The notes beneath the pieces were generated by a model that saw only the letters and a list, made by a program, of their open reading frames with translations, was not told the origin of the DNA and ran no database searches. DNA of 64,000 nt. It comes from Megascapheus bottae (taxonomy: Eukaryota; Chordata; Mammalia; Rodentia; Geomyidae). The translations under genes and the position numbers were made by a program. Positions within the stretch are counted from its first letter, which is position 1. Every line of letters begins with the position of its first letter. The stretch lies in contig JANJXV010000037.1 in the NCBI GenBank assembly GCA_024803745.1, positions 7,217,501 to 7,281,500 of the forward strand. Direction: 5' to 3'. Shown here piece after piece: positions 11,307-23,469 of the stretch.

Positions 11307-11800
11307 CTATTTTATTTTTTATTTTTTAATTGAGAAGTTAGTAACACACAATTAAAACATGGATCTTAAATATTCAATTCATTGAGTTTTGATATACAGA
11401 CAGATAATGACCAACCAAACAGTACATAAAACATTTCCTCTTCCCAGAAAGTCTTCCTCTTTTCCTTTCCCTTTTCCTTTCCTATAAAAATTCCATAGTC
11501 CAAGCATATACTTCCATATTTCCAGGACAATATAGACTAGTATTCCTATCTCTGGATTTCATTAATGTACTCTGCTTTTTGAGGTTTTTAATTTTGATCA
11601 AATGTAAATAACTCAAATCTTTGTGGTTTAACCATCATTACATGTACTATAGTGGCCTTAACCAGATTCACAATGTTGTGCCATTATTTCATCTACATCT
11701 TCATTTTATTAGCCTGTTAACTAGCCTCAATGATTGACATGTAGTAAATACTGATATTAGTTGATCAGCTAGATAGTAAGCTGATATGTTGAATATATGC
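11307..11800. other. AT-rich non-coding stretch, nothing recognised
   Basis: No gene or confidently assigned repeat. A CTTTTCCTTTCC pyrimidine run lies near 11455-11480. Confidence 0.4.
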
Positions 11801-11810
11801 ATGAATGTCA

Positions 11811-12001
11811 GATATATTTGTATTTGGTTATTTGAAATTGGATAGGGAAGGGTGGAAAACAAGATGAGGGGTGGGGGTAAGGGGAGGGAAATGGGGACCA
11901 AGACATGTGAAAGGGTATCAATGTATGTGAATTAATGCACCTTCTATCTGGCAAATATCATGTAACCCTTCTATTAATTACAATAAAAATATAAGAAAAA
12001 A
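11811..12001 (+). mobile_element. LINE-1 3' UTR fragment
   Basis: The sequence matches the L1 3' ends at 33545-33720 and 54554-54680: GGTTATTTGAAATTGGATAG, the G-rich run GGGTGGGGGTAAGGGGAGGG, ACCTTCTATCTGG, CTATTAATTACAATAAAAAT and an A tail. ATGAATGTC stands on both sides (11801-11809 and 12002-12010) as a short target duplication. Severely 5' truncated, about 190 bp. Confidence 0.9.
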
Positions 12002-12010
12002 ATGAATGTC

Positions 12011-13080
12011 TAATACATTTTTTATCTAGAAAATGTCAAAGAGAATTGTTCTGTGCTGCTTTTTTTTTCCTCCACTTCTCAAATAATTATTAAGTAACTA
12101 ATACATTAACATGTGGCAGTGTTAAACTCTAAAATGTAAAGGATGTTCTATACAAAATTCCTACCCACAGTCACAGCCAAGTTAGAGATTCAGACAAATA
12201 ATACATACTAAAACAATCCTTGGGAGGAAAAAAAATCCTTGTTTGAAAGAAAAAAATGAGTAGGAGGAATCAGTACAGAACTGACCTTATGACTTACACT
12301 GCTTGGGAAATCAAGGAAGGCTACATGGAGGAGAAACAGTTCTGTGTTGCCAACTGGCAGAGAATGGAGCTGACAGGAATCCTTTAGAGCAGTCAGGGGC
12401 CATTTTCCCCCTAGACTCACTTTTTGCCTCAGTGTCTGAGATTGTGCTTAGCAAAGAAGATGGTTACTTCCAGTTTTTAAAGGGTGTCAGGTTTTGCTTT
12501 CTCTCTCCTTTTTTCCCTCTTCATGAAGGGTCTTTCTCATTTGTTTCTCAGTGCTTCCCTTGAATTAGTTTCTTCTTTATGTAACCCCTGTTCACAACTA
12601 TTTAAAGATAATTTGTACAAGTCACTGCAGACTCCTTGTTACTCTATAGAATCACATTCCTCCTTCTCCTTGGATTTCATTGCACTGCCGTTCTTTCTCC
12701 TGTATGTGGCATAAGAATTTGAATCCTCAAGAAGAATATGTCTCTAAGCCTTCCCAAAAGGAGACTCTCTCGTTCTGAGAGTTCGATGATTAGATGGATG
12801 GTAGGATGGAGGATGGTGAGTGATACAGATAATCAAGCCTCTAAAAGCCTGCAAAAGCCTCCTTTGATAATGACCTCGATTAGGCAGCTCAGAGCGAGAG
12901 CTGGTGATGATGACGGTGACAGTAATACTGAAGACAGTTCAATTCCATATGGGTTATGGTAGGTGAGTTAAAAATGTACCATGGAGGAAGGCAGTAAGAT
13001 TGCAGAGTGAGTCAGGGTTCAGATTTCATGATTGGGCCCAAGAAAAATGCAGCTCTGTAACAGAAATGGGAATACCTCAA
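12011..13080. other. Non-coding stretch, nothing recognised
   Basis: Unique-looking sequence. Open frames of 60-86 codons (12208-12963) show no recognisable protein. No repeat family assigned. Confidence 0.45.
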
Positions 13081-13083
13081 AAG

Positions 13084-13296
13084 GTTCATTCTTATAATAT
13101 TAGCTAGTCAGGAAGGTGAGATCTGAGGAGCCTACTTAAAAGTTATCCTGCTCAGAAAACCATCCATGAGACTGTTATTCAACCACCAAGAGGCCAGAAG
13201 TATAGCTGTGGTTCAAATGGTAGAGCACCAGCCTTGAGCACAAGAAGCTAAGAGACGGTATCCAGGCCCTGAATTCAAGCCCCAGAACTGACACAA
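13084..13296 (+). mobile_element. B1-Geo dimeric SINE, diverged
   Basis: TTCTTATAATATTAGCTAG is a decayed version of the 7SL-like start. The right half is clear: GTGGTTCAAATGGTAGAGCAC through GAATTCAAGCCCCAGAACTG. A short GATA/GACA-rich tail follows at 13300-13324. Confidence 0.82.
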
Positions 13297-13799
13297 ATAA
13301 GTAGATAGACAGACAGATAGATAAGCAAGCTTATCTAATTACCTTGCCTCTCTTACAGAAAGGAAATGTTAGAGAATAAGTCTCTATAAGGAAAAGTAAT
13401 ATGTATATAGGGGTAGGAAGGCCTAGGTATTTGATAATACAACAGAAACTACAGGGGCCTTCCACTATATGCTTCCACTGGTCTATTCACTGCTCCTGTG
13501 CATTTCAGCTGACCTGAACTCTCTAGAAGAAACTTCCCTAAACCACCTTATCTTTGCCTATAATCCACTTATCTTTGCCCTACTCCACTAATACAGGGGC
13601 TAGTCAGAATGCCCTGCTGTGTGGCCTCCTTGAACCCTAGATTATTGTCCTAGCCATATCTACCATTGTCCAACTGAATAATATTGATGAAAATATCAGC
13701 CTCCTCTCTCTCTGGTCAATACACAAGTTCAATGGTAAACTGTCTATCAAGCCCATACTTTTGATATCAACACTGTGTCTGCCTATGTTGAAAATTTTT

Positions 13800-13899
13800 G
13801 AAATAAGAAAGAAGAAAGAGAGATGAAAGGAAGAAAGAAGGAAAGAAAGAGAGAAGGAGGGAGGAAAGGAGGGAAGGAGGGAGGGAAGAGGAAGGAAGG
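13800..13899. repeat. Polypurine tract (GAAA/GGAA/GGGA)
   Basis: About 100 bases, nearly all purine, with irregular GAAAGA and GGGAGGAA units. Confidence 0.9.
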
Positions 13900-14107
13900 T
13901 TAAATGATGTGGGAAGCAGAAAGTGAAGACACAGGCTTAAGGAGAAGACATGAAGGCAGAGCCTGGCTGCAGAAAGCACCATTGTTAGACCTGGAGAGAC
14001 ACCACTAACTTTTGAGTGCAGAGCTCAAGGACACACTAAGCCCCGAAAAGCAGTCAGAATTCTCTGTGTCCTGGTGTGTGCTTCAAGATACTTCTGAACA
14101 CAGACAA

Positions 14108-14296
14108 GGCTGGGAGTTTGGCCTAGTGGTAGAGTGCTTGCCTTGCATGCACAAAGACCCAGGTTCAATTCCACCATACCACATACATAGTAAAAAGCTG
14201 GAAATCGTGCTGTGGCTCAAGTGGTAGAGCTCTAGCCTTGAGAAAACTCAAGGACAGTGCTTAGGCCCTGAGTTCAAGGCACAGGACTGGCAAAAA
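14108..14296 (+). mobile_element. IDL-Geo dimeric SINE
   Basis: GGCTGGGAGTTTGGCCTAGT begins the left monomer. The right monomer runs from GTGCTGTGGCTCAAGTGG to GCACAGGACTGGCAAAAAA. Close to the other full copies, so moderately young. Confidence 0.92.
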
Positions 14297-14689
14297 AGGA
14301 ACAAAAATGATACATTTTTGGGTTACTCACATGTTCCCAAAACACACAGCAAAGAAAAAGTCCACAGATAGTGGGCCACATAAGTGGAATTATCTCTAAG
14401 TGAAATGTTTCTTAATGATTTGGAGAAGAGTTGGTGAATTAAAGGTTTATATTAACCTCAGTTTGTGCTTGCTTTTGTTTACAGGAAATTGTTTTAATTT
14501 TCCATGACCATCTGTTTGATGCCTTCTTTACTGACTGTATTAAAGCATAGCTACATCATTCTGTTTGGTTCTAGGTTATTTAAGTAGAAAAAATGAACCT
14601 CGAGTTGGTATTTTATTAGTTATGGTATGATAATTTGTCTTCAATATATTGAGGTTTACTTTTCACTTTGGGTATTATGTCTTTAGGAA

Positions 14690-15315
14690 ATTCTTTTTTT
14701 CTTTTTTTATTAAAGAATTTATTGACATTGATTTTTACATCATATTTCAAATGACGGGTTTAACAAACAAGTATTCAAGAAGGGAATCTCTATATACAAT
14801 TACTGACACTTAGATTTTAGAACATAATTAAAATTAGGCTGAGGGTTTGTATATCACAGATACATACTAATCTATGAGGTAAAACATTATGTCTATAGAG
14901 TCATAAATTTTTATGTCTATGTAGTAGTATTTATATTTCCAATACCATGTCCATTGCATTGAGTATGCAAATATTGAGTCCTCGTTCTTGTACTGTTTGG
15001 ATCTAATACTTATATTTTATTTTATCTTGTCTGTTGGCTATGTAGAATTTCATTGTGTGTATATATATATATGTGTACATATATATAAATATCACTTTTT
15101 TATCCATCATCTACAGTAGGGCATCTGGATTGTTTCCATTTGCCTGGCTATTGTGAATAGTGGTCTAGAGATGAACATAGCTGAGCAGGTGTCCTTATCA
15201 TGTCCTGGGTTATGATGTTCAGGATAGATGACCAGAAGTGGCATGGTGGGATCATAGGAAATGTCTATTTTCAGTTCTTTAAGAAACCTCCACACTGCTT
15301 TCCAGAGTGGCTGAA
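14690..15315 (-). mobile_element. Old LINE-1 3' fragment
   Basis: The minus strand of 15107-15295 encodes a diverged stretch of the L1 ORF2 C terminus (FLKELKIDISYDP, then PLLVIYPEHH), comparable to LKRLNIELPYDP...PLLGIYP in the 31.4 kb copy. Below it the sequence continues as an AT-rich 3' UTR towards a T-run near 14696. A TATATA run lies at 15058-15090. Confidence 0.8.
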
Positions 15316-16325
15316 CTTGCTTACAATATCATATGTTCAAATAAATAAGTAAAACTTTTCTCCCTTCTCTTCAGTGGCTCTATATGTGATTAATTTAGAT
15401 ACCCTCCCTATTGAACTGCCTGGTTCTTCTATACTTCTTGTGAGAACATGCATGTTAATTAGATAACCAGCTTTACAGACCAGATAACTCCATGTTGGCA
15501 GAGGATCTACTAAGTATGTAAGGGATGCTTAACAGTATCACTGACCTTTACCTATTGGATACCAGTAGCTACCCAGTACCAGTAATAACCATTAAAAAAT
15601 GTGTCTTGAAATTGTCAGATATGTCTTGGGACAGAAATCATTCCTAGTTGAGAGCCATTAGTTAAGAGGCAGAGGCTAGAAGGAAGAGCTCATCTTCCTT
15701 AGAACTATCAGCAAAACCATCCTGGATGGGACAAGACCATCAACAGCTTTCTTGGTCAGGTGTTTTTCTATTCACCAGGATGGTCTCTTTAAATCTTTCT
15801 TGATCAGATGCAAGAAAAGTTTTATGGAATCCTATGTATTGGTAAAAATCCATATGTAATTCCATCTGTTTCTGCCCCATCTTCATGGAACACACTGATG
15901 GATTGTTGTAAGCATAAACCAAAATGTTCCCAACTTTATTTCTCTTAGGTGACAAACTTAAACCAAGTAATACTTGTTGATATGTTGCCTTTTCCTAACA
16001 AAAAATGACTTTATTCCTAAGGAATGAGTGGAGAACCAAGAAAGCATAGTTGAATGGCTAGTTTTTGAATGCTAACCAGCCAGAACTCAAATGACTTTAT
16101 CAGCCATGAAGTGGTATAACCAGCTATAACACCTAGACTCTGGTTCTCTTTCTTCATCAATAAAATGATGTGACATATACATTGGAGGAATTCTGAAAAT
16201 TATACTTCTAGAATGTATGCAAGGCATTTTGTAGGAGACCCAATACAGGGTAAGGTACTTATAAATTATTCAGTATGACTATTAATAAATTCAAAAATAC
16301 TATATGCTGTCAGACTAATAAAAGA
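15316..16325. other. Non-coding stretch; possible MIR trace
   Basis: No gene. CTAGACTCTGGTTCTCTTTC followed by TCATCAATAAAATGATG near 16130-16170 looks like a worn MIR in plus orientation, too short to assign firmly. Confidence 0.4.
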
Positions 16326-16340
16326 CACTGAAAGCACTTT

Positions 16341-16619
16341 TTTTTGGAAGGAGGGTCATGGGGCTTGAACTAGGCCTGGGTGCTGCCCCTGAGCTCTTCA
16401 GTTCAAGACTACCTACCACCCTACCCCTGGGCGTGGGCACTATGTCTGAGCTCTTCAGCTCAAGACTACTGCCCTATCTTGAGCCAAGCCCATTTTTCTA
16501 GAGGTTAATTGGAGATAAGAGTCTAAGGTTCTTTTGTGCATGGGCTGACTTTGAACCTTGATCCTCAGATCTCAGTCTTCTGACTAGCTAGGATTACAAG
16601 TGTGAGCCACCATGCCTGG
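16341..16619 (-). mobile_element. B1-Geo SINE with internal partial duplication
   Basis: In complement form the Geo half appears twice: GAGCTCTTCAGTTCAAGACTAC near 16390-16411 and GAGCTCTTCAGCTCAAGACTAC near 16449-16470. One linker (GTTAATTGGAGATAAGAG) and one B1 half ending in GCCACCATGCCTGGC follow. Target duplications CACTGAAAGCACTTT (16326-16340) and CACTGAGAGCACTTT (16620-16634) flank it with one mismatch. Confidence 0.9.
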
Positions 16620-16654
16620 CACTGAGAGCACTTTCTTTTAGGTTTTCTCACCAA

Positions 16655-16862
16655 TTTTTCTTTTGGTCTTAGGGCTTGAACTCAGGGCTTGAGCACGATC
16701 CCTGAGCATCTTTGCTCAAGGCCAGTAGTGCTCCACTTCCAGCATTCAGGGTCCTTAATTGGAGATAAGAGTCTCATGGACTTTCCTGTCCAAGCTGGCT
16801 TGGAACCGTGATCCTCAGATCTCAGCCTCCTGAGTAGCAAGGATTACAGGCATGAACCGGGA
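16655..16862 (-). mobile_element. B1-Geo dimeric SINE
   Basis: Complement form: GGGCTTGAACTCAGGGCTTG (Geo end), TCCTTAATTGGAGATAAGAG (linker), CCTCAGATCTCAGCCTCCTG (B1). It lies 20 bases from the previous SINE in the same orientation. Confidence 0.9.
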
Positions 16863-17644
16863 GCACTTGGTTTTTCTAGCCAATATTTTAAATAAAACTA
16901 TTATTTTTATTGTTATGCTTAAATCCAACAGCACTGATAGTCATATTGGAAGATCAGTCCAATGAATATCCAGGGCTCTGTGACCAGAAACATTCCATTT
17001 TAACCAAATTCAAAGTGTCTACTACAGTGTGTAGTCAAAGTAAGACATTCATTCCTATAGAAAATTACTAATAAGTAAAACAATTAACATCTGCTAAGTA
17101 TCAGCAACAGATCTATGCCCAGAAAGAAGAAAGAGTGGTGAGCAAAAACAGAGGAGTAATGGACCCCAAAGGAGTTATCATTCTAGCAGAGATTGCAGAT
17201 CACAAGGTCAGAGGGAAAAGGGAAATCAACACACATTTGAGTCTTAATTTTTCCAATTATAAGATTCTTAAGATTATAAAACAATAATTCCCAACTTCAG
17301 AAAAACCAGCCTTGTAAGAATGATAGTACATGACAAATAACACAGACTTTGTTTGGAAGATAATAGGCACTGTCAGGAATAGTGGAAAGCTAGAGTTCTG
17401 GGATTCTTAGGCTGAGATGAACTGATTTTTTAAAGTGGGAGGGGGGATGGTTGTGATGGATTGATGACAGTGGCAGTGGAAACAGAGATGGGCCAGGTCA
17501 CAGAATGGTTCCTAGAAAATCAAGCTACAGGAACCAGATTATTTGACTCTCCTAGCTCACCAGGTTCAACCAAGTATTGACACATTTGAGACATTACACA
17601 GGATAAGGAGGTAGTAACTGGCTTGTTTGTTCGGCTCCCTGTCT

Positions 17645-17840
17645 ACCCTCCAGTGTTGGGGATTGTACTCAGGGTCTTACCTCAAAGCTAGTGATCTACC
17701 ATCCACATCAAGCCTTTAGATGGTTAAATGGAGATCAGAGTCTCTTGGGTTTGTTGGCCCAGGATGGCTTTGAATCAGGATCTTCAGATCTCAGCCTCCT
17801 AAGTAGCCAGGATTACAGATGTGAGTTACCAGCCCCGGGT
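17645..17840 (-). mobile_element. B1-Geo dimeric SINE, old
   Basis: GGGGATTGTACTCAGGGTC to GTGATCTACCATCCACATCA is a decayed Geo half. TTAAATGGAGATCAGAGTCTC and CTTCAGATCTCAGCCTCC give the linker and B1 half. Confidence 0.83.
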
Positions 17841-18164
17841 ATAGACTATCTTTTGTAAAGAACTTTTTAAAACACTAAATAAATGATAAAGATGGGAGTA
17901 AAATCCACCTTTTCTTTCTCATTCAACTGATTCCAGAAGACATAAAATTCTCCTCTGGCTTATTTGAAACATCTTGCTCCTATAGGAAGAAGCCAATAGA
18001 ATAACACCATTATGCCTCAGTTCAGTCCTAAAATTCTCAAAACAGTTGAAGGCCTTGCTAGCTAATTTTCAGTGATGATTTGAAGTCTTGGGTGCCTCTC
18101 ATCCTGTCCTGACATTTAATGGACTAAGGAATATTCTATGAAACATTAAGATCAGACTATATTC

Positions 18165-18169
18165 AACTT

Positions 18170-18260
<91 letters not shown>

Positions 18261-18270
18261 TCTCTCCCTC
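18165..18270. repeat. (TC)n microsatellite
   Basis: More than 45 CT units with rare TTT and CCC interruptions. It produces the Arg/Glu-only open frames on the minus strand, which are not genes. Confidence 0.98.
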
Positions 18271-19560
18271 CCCAGACTGGGAACCAAAGAATCTGAAGAA
18301 CTTGGGGAAAATGGATGAAGTGAGGATTATAGGACAGGTCAACAGAGGTAAAGGACACTGAGAATGAAGTCTGGGGTTATCATAGTCTTAAAAAATAAAT
18401 TCAGAATAGAAATCCAAAATATGTTTTATTTCCTTCGACATAGTATAATAGCAGAGACATTTTAAATAAAATGTCTGCAATGTTTTATGCACAAGAAAAT
18501 GTACAGTTTTGTGGTCCTTATCATACATACATCAGAGTTGTCCATTATTCCCTTGGCACTCTTATAAAAGCAAGTATAAATTGAATTCTATTTTAATAAC
18601 CCTTATGGTACAGTATTATACATTAGATGCAATTTCTTGTTTCCTACCCCATACTTAATTCCCACAGCATACCACTGCTTTTCTATTAGGCATTCTACCC
18701 CGTAGGGAGAAAAAAATAAAAACTAAAAAAAAATTTTTAAGAAGGGTCTAACATATAAAGCTAGCCCTTTCTTTTTACAGACATCCTGTAATTAACTCAA
18801 GTTTTCATCCCTTCACAGCAAGATACTGCTACACAAAACAGAAAAGTTTTCATTTCTTAACATATTTTTGCCAGATGTTTTCACCAAAAAAAAAAGAAAA
18901 GGCAACTTTTTTCTCATGCCTTAATGTTCATGACTTCATCCCAGATGACTATTTCAAAATGTTCCCCTTCTCCTCCCTATCCTCCTCCTTCTTTTCTTCC
19001 TCCTCCTCTTCTTCTTCCTCCTCCTCCTCCTCTGTCTCTTCTTCCCCCCATTACTTTTCTCTTGTTTCCTTGGTAAAGAGCATCTATTGTCTGTCTTAAT
19101 ATTCTCTCAGCATTTCAATCATTTGTGGCTTCAGGAAGAGTCATTTTTAGTTCTATATATATATTTACTAGATGTTTTTTGTACAGTAAACCCTAAACAC
19201 TTTAACATTATGAGCAAAGAAAATTCAATCTGCCAGATTTACACAATGACACTCTTTTTATATTTCCAATTACCCTTAAACTTTTGTCTGACCAAAGAGT
19301 GAATTTATGGCTCTCTGTACTAGAGGTGTTAGGATACATTTTGTAGCCATATTAGCAACCAAACTATGTCTCTTTTCTTTCTTCAGACACATACAACGTT
19401 TCATATTTGCAAGAGAATATTTTCGTGTTTGAAACAATATTTTCCATCCTTAGAGTCCTAACTCTACAATGATAGAATTTTGTAATTTTATGATGAGCCT
19501 CTGGTTTCTGATACATCTGATGCATTGCCTTTTCTTCCTCCAGTTTTTTTTTCTTTCTTC
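18271..19560. other. Non-coding stretch with a (TCC/TTC)n run
   Basis: No gene or dated repeat. A CCT/CTT-rich pyrimidine run at about 18965-19046 explains the poly-Ser open frame. Confidence 0.5.
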
Positions 19561-19565
19561 CTCAC

Positions 19566-19733
19566 AGCTGGTGCTCCTCAACTTTCATGGGCTTTCAGCC
19601 TAGATTTTTGGTGGTTGTTTTGGAGATAGCATCTCACAAACTTCTTTGACCTAAGCTGGCTTTGAATTTCAGTCCTACAAGTCCCAGTCTCCAAAGTAGC
19701 TAAGATTACAGGTGTGAATCACCAGCACAAGGC
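19566..19733 (-). mobile_element. Old B1-type dimeric SINE remnant
   Basis: CTGGCTTTGAATTTCAGTCC, AGTCTCCAAAGTAGCTAAGA and TTACAGGTGTGAATCACCAG are the complement of a B1 left half. The right half is badly decayed. Confidence 0.75.
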
Positions 19734-20174
19734 TCAGTTCCTTATTCGAAAGATTGCAAAACGAGAAGACAGACATTACTCCCACCATATATGTGATTAT
19801 CAAAGATTTCTTCTTTTGTTATCTTTAGGCCGTTGTAGAAGTGAGCTTCAACTGAACATTCAGTTTAAGTATCAAAAAAGGTCTTACCTCCACTCTATAT
19901 CCTATATCTCATCTCTATATATGACTACATTCTCATGTGACAAGCAAAACAGATCCCCAAAAAATCACCTTTTATGAAGGACATGGATTTGAAATCACTG
20001 ACAGTTATACTTACATATACTTTCTACACGATGCAATCCAATATTCCTTGCTCCAATTATCTCTTTGGGTTGGGCTGACTTCATAAATTTGGAACATATA
20101 ACATGAGCATGAGCTCCCACAGAGATGAACGTCATTGTAGTCAGACAAGAATTCAGCATTGCTGCTTATAAACA

Positions 20175-20310
20175 ACAATCTGGGACAAGTTTGTGAACTT
20201 CCCTAAGCTTTGGTTTTCTCGTTTTAACAACTGGCAGAGTAATGACACTTTCTCATAGGACGGTCATGAGGAATGAATGAGTGAATTGGTGAGCATAAAC
20301 ATGCATACAA
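20175..20310 (+). mobile_element. MIR SINE fragment
   Basis: CTGGGACAAGTTTGTGAACTTC, CTTTGGTTTTCTCGTTTTAAC and GTCATGAGGAATGAATGAG follow the MIR core and 3' part (ACTTAACCT..., TTTCCTCATCTGTAAA, GTGAGGATTAAATGAG in the family). Confidence 0.72.
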
Positions 20311-20494
20311 CAAGACATGACAGATAACTAACATGACAGCTCCTGACATACTAGCACTTGTCTTTTGTTCAGTGACAATTTGAAGTCGGGTGCCTTCTTA
20401 AGCATGAGAAGTACATTACCTATCCCAATCAGGCTGGGAATAGGAAGATATTCATGACATACGTAAGGGAAAGAAAGGTATAAGAAAGCATTTA

Positions 20495-20585
20495 AGGTTC
20501 TGTTTTTGTTGGTGCTTTGTTTCCCTTTGTTCTATTTTTGTCAGTACTAAGGTCTGAACTCAGGACATAATGCTCTCACTTAGTG
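20495..20585 (-). mobile_element. SINE right-half fragment
   Basis: TTTGTCAGTACTAAGGTCTGAA then CTCAGGACATAATGCTC resembles the complement of an ID/Geo-like SINE 3' end. Truncated where the next SINE was inserted. Confidence 0.55.
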
Positions 20586-20589
20586 CTTT

Positions 20590-20802
20590 TTTTTGTGCTA
20601 TTACTGAGTCTTGAACTCAGGGGCTGGGTACTGTCCCTGAGTTTGAGCACTGTACTATCATTTGAGCCACTTTCAGTCATTTTGGTGGTTACTTGAAGAT
20701 AAGAATCTCACAGACTTCCTGCCTGGACTGGCTTTGACCCAGCATCCTCAGTTTTCAACCTTCTGAGTAGCTAGGATTATAGTCATGATTCACTGTACCA
20801 AG
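20590..20802 (-). mobile_element. B1-Geo dimeric SINE
   Basis: Complement form with Geo half (TGAACTCAGGGGCTGGGTAC), linker and B1 half (TGAGTAGCTAGGATTATAGTC). Confidence 0.85.
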
Positions 20803-20883
20803 TGAGATGGCACCTATTTGTAAGAACAGTCACCTAAAGGCAAGCAGATGTCGGGGGACAGTTGGAAGGAGTGCAGAGGAAAG

Positions 20884-20962
20884 TTGGGGGCACTGTAACT
20901 CAGTGGTAATAGTTGCCCAACATGTATACAGCCCTAGGTTCAATTGCTGCCCTCCCCCAAAC
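20884..20962 (+). mobile_element. Monomeric ID SINE (tRNA-Ala derived)
   Basis: GGGGGCACTGTAACTCAGTGG (A box) and GGTTCAATTGCTGCCC (B box), spaced as in rodent ID/BC1. A C-rich end replaces the usual A tail. Confidence 0.78.
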
Positions 20963-22035
20963 AGTCACCAAGGACCAATTCTACAACTATATGAGATTTC
21001 CCCAACAACGAGCATCTCTTAAGATTTCAGTCCATCCCTGTGCTCCATTTGTCTTGCTCGGGTCACGTCCTAAAGTAAAGTCATATGACAAGACCTGGCA
21101 GCAATAGCTACTGCAAAACCCAATTCTTTGTGTTCTCTTTTTTCTGTGCTATGAGAGACTGGCTCCCTGCAAATAAACCTACACAGATGTGCCATATGAC
21201 CAAGAAATAAAGTCTGTTGCATGGAGCCACTGTGATTTGGAGATTGATTTCTACGGCAACAAAAATCTAGCCTTTGCATTATCACTATTGATACTGTTAT
21301 TACTCACATTAGTAATATTAAAGTCAATCACTCTCTTTTCCTTTGTGTGGATAGAGAATCTCTCCAGTGTCCCACTGCCTTAATATAATATTTCCATTTA
21401 ATAAGTACTCACTGATTAAGCAAGAGAAGACTTTGGTTTACAAAGTAAGAGAAATTTTACTACAAAGTACAAACTGTAAAGCAACAGTAAAACAAGAAAA
21501 TAGCTCAGATTTTCTTCTGCATCTGTCTGAATCTCTTACTTTTTTCAGGTCTGCATCAGCTAGGTTGTCAAGATTACTTCTCATCATCTTTGGAATGTCA
21601 TTGGATGTTGACCCATACTGCATCAAAATTATACTTGTACCTTGATGAGTTTTTGCCCCTCCTACTGTTTCAACTGTGGTGCCTCTCTTTTCTGATTTGT
21701 TTCTCTTGTTCAACTGTATTTAAATTTGTGAGAAGACTCTATAGCCTGGCTATTCCCCAGAATGAACTATGATTCTATGCTGTGTTAACTCCGTAGAATT
21801 TCAAGAGGATTAAATTCAAATTGAGAATAAGTTGCAAAGTTCTTCTTTTAAAAATGCGCATGAAAAAAATGTGTTTTTTCCTTATACTTGTAGATACCGT
21901 CTAGACTCCCCTGTGAATTATGTTCTGTTCTCTCTCTTTCTGAAGTCTTCATTATCATCGTTATCTTACCAATTTAATAATCTTGTCCAGTTAGGCTCTC
22001 TGGCAAAGGCTTTATGTCTGTAACTTGTTATAAGA
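20963..22035. other. Non-coding stretch, nothing recognised
   Basis: Open frames of 60-92 codons (21189-22023) overlap each other on both strands and show no known protein. No repeat family assigned. Confidence 0.45.
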
Positions 22036-22039
22036 TTTA

Positions 22040-22180
22040 CCACAACCTGACAAAAGAAGTGATATTATTAGTCTCAAAAGTTAACACTAAGACTCAGAAA
22101 AATAAAGAACTTATTCAAAGATTCTCACTACTAAACTCTAATGCCAAGATTAAGCCCAAGTCCTAGCTTTCTTCGCATTA
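22040..22180 (-). mobile_element. MIR SINE fragment
   Basis: GTGATATTATTAGTCTCAAAAG, ACTAAGACTCAGAAAAATAAAG and CTCACTACTAAACTCTAATGCC keep the MIR order in complement form (GAAACTGAGGC, AAGGTCACACAGCTAGTAAG in the family). Confidence 0.68.
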
Positions 22181-22539
22181 CAATTACAGGTGTATTCTGG
22201 AGATACTTTAAATTTTGTTTCAAAAGGAAGCTCTGATACTCCCTATAATAGGGAAACTAGTTTTAAAAACCTGTTTTGTGCCCATCAGGGGAAGACAACA
22301 AGCTACAATGTAATTGTGAGGCAATTTGTAAAGGGCTTCCTCTTTGATGCTGGGCCATCATTACACAGTACTCATGTGTTGACTGAGCAACTTTCCACAA
22401 AAAAGAAAAAAAAAAGAAAAAAAGCTATCAGCATTCACATCACACCTGGCTGGTCAGAACAGGTGCTAACACCAAGCCCATAAAACTGCTGTCACTTCTT
22501 GTAGTTGTGGAAATGTCAAATAACTTGCTGTTGAAAGTA

Positions 22540-22742
22540 TTGAAGAAAGAAAGTTGGAATGAAAGGAAGAGAAAGGGAAAGCATGACAGAAAGGAAATCA
22601 GACAAAAACAGAAAAAGAAAGAACTGGGGAAGTGGTAAGTTAAAAACAGGGGGGAGGAGATAAAAATACAAGAAAAGGAAGAAGTAGATTAAAATATTTA
22701 AGAAAGAATAGGGTGAAAAGAGAAAAGAAAGGTAGAGGAAAT
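22540..22742. repeat. Purine-rich low-complexity stretch
   Basis: About 85% A+G with GAAAGGAAG, GAAAAGG and GGGGAGG runs, not a regular tandem repeat. Confidence 0.7.
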
Positions 22743-22859
22743 TAAACACATCTGACTAAATTCATTTCAATTATACTTTATACTAAACCCCCACACCAGA
22801 TACAGGGAATGCAGGTTTCCCTTCCATCCTAAGTTCTCACTTGGTTCTCATTGAACTTG

Positions 22860-22975
22860 GGTTGTGAAGCCTCAGTCTCAGAAAGGAAGAGTAATTTGTC
22901 CCAAGGCCTCACAACCGAATCATAACAGATGGACAATCAGACTCTGGCCAAGTCTGCTAACTTCCAGGCCCAACC
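22860..22975 (-). mobile_element. MIR SINE fragment
   Basis: CTCAGTCTCAGAAAGGAAGAG, TAATTTGTCCCAAGGCCTCAC and CAGACTCTGGCCAAGTCTGC match the complement of MIR. Confidence 0.68.
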
Positions 22976-23469
22976 ATCCTCCTTCCCTAGCACCTCTCCT
23001 TCCACTGTAGACACACTGTTTGCATTGACTTTAAGCCATCCCAAATGGAAACATTTTAGAAAAAAAAAGTGGACCTTCTATAAAATGAGAAAACAGCACC
23101 CTTATGATTTTTTTTAAATTGTGGCACAATCTAACAGAATGTGACCATTAATGTGTGAATTTGAAAAAGGCAGATGAACTAGCAGGTTCTTCCTATTAGA
23201 GAGAGATGGAGACAGAAACAGACACACAGACACCCCACAAAAAAAAAAAGACAAAGTGTTTTTGCTAGCATATAAAGGAAAGGTGTCCTCCACAGGAAAT
23301 TACTTAAGATAATATCAGAAAAGGCTGAAATCTTCAGTACTGATGGTAGCATTCCTTTGCTACACTGAATACTTTGCGTTCAGACTGCCAAAGACACAGA
23401 GAGCAGGAGCTGCATGTCATCACATTCAGTCATTCACTTCAGGGAGCAAGTTAAGATGACTTTCCGAAC

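Noticed and set aside
18099..18358. Arg-Glu repeat proteins on the minus strand
   Set aside because: Translations of the (TC)n microsatellite.
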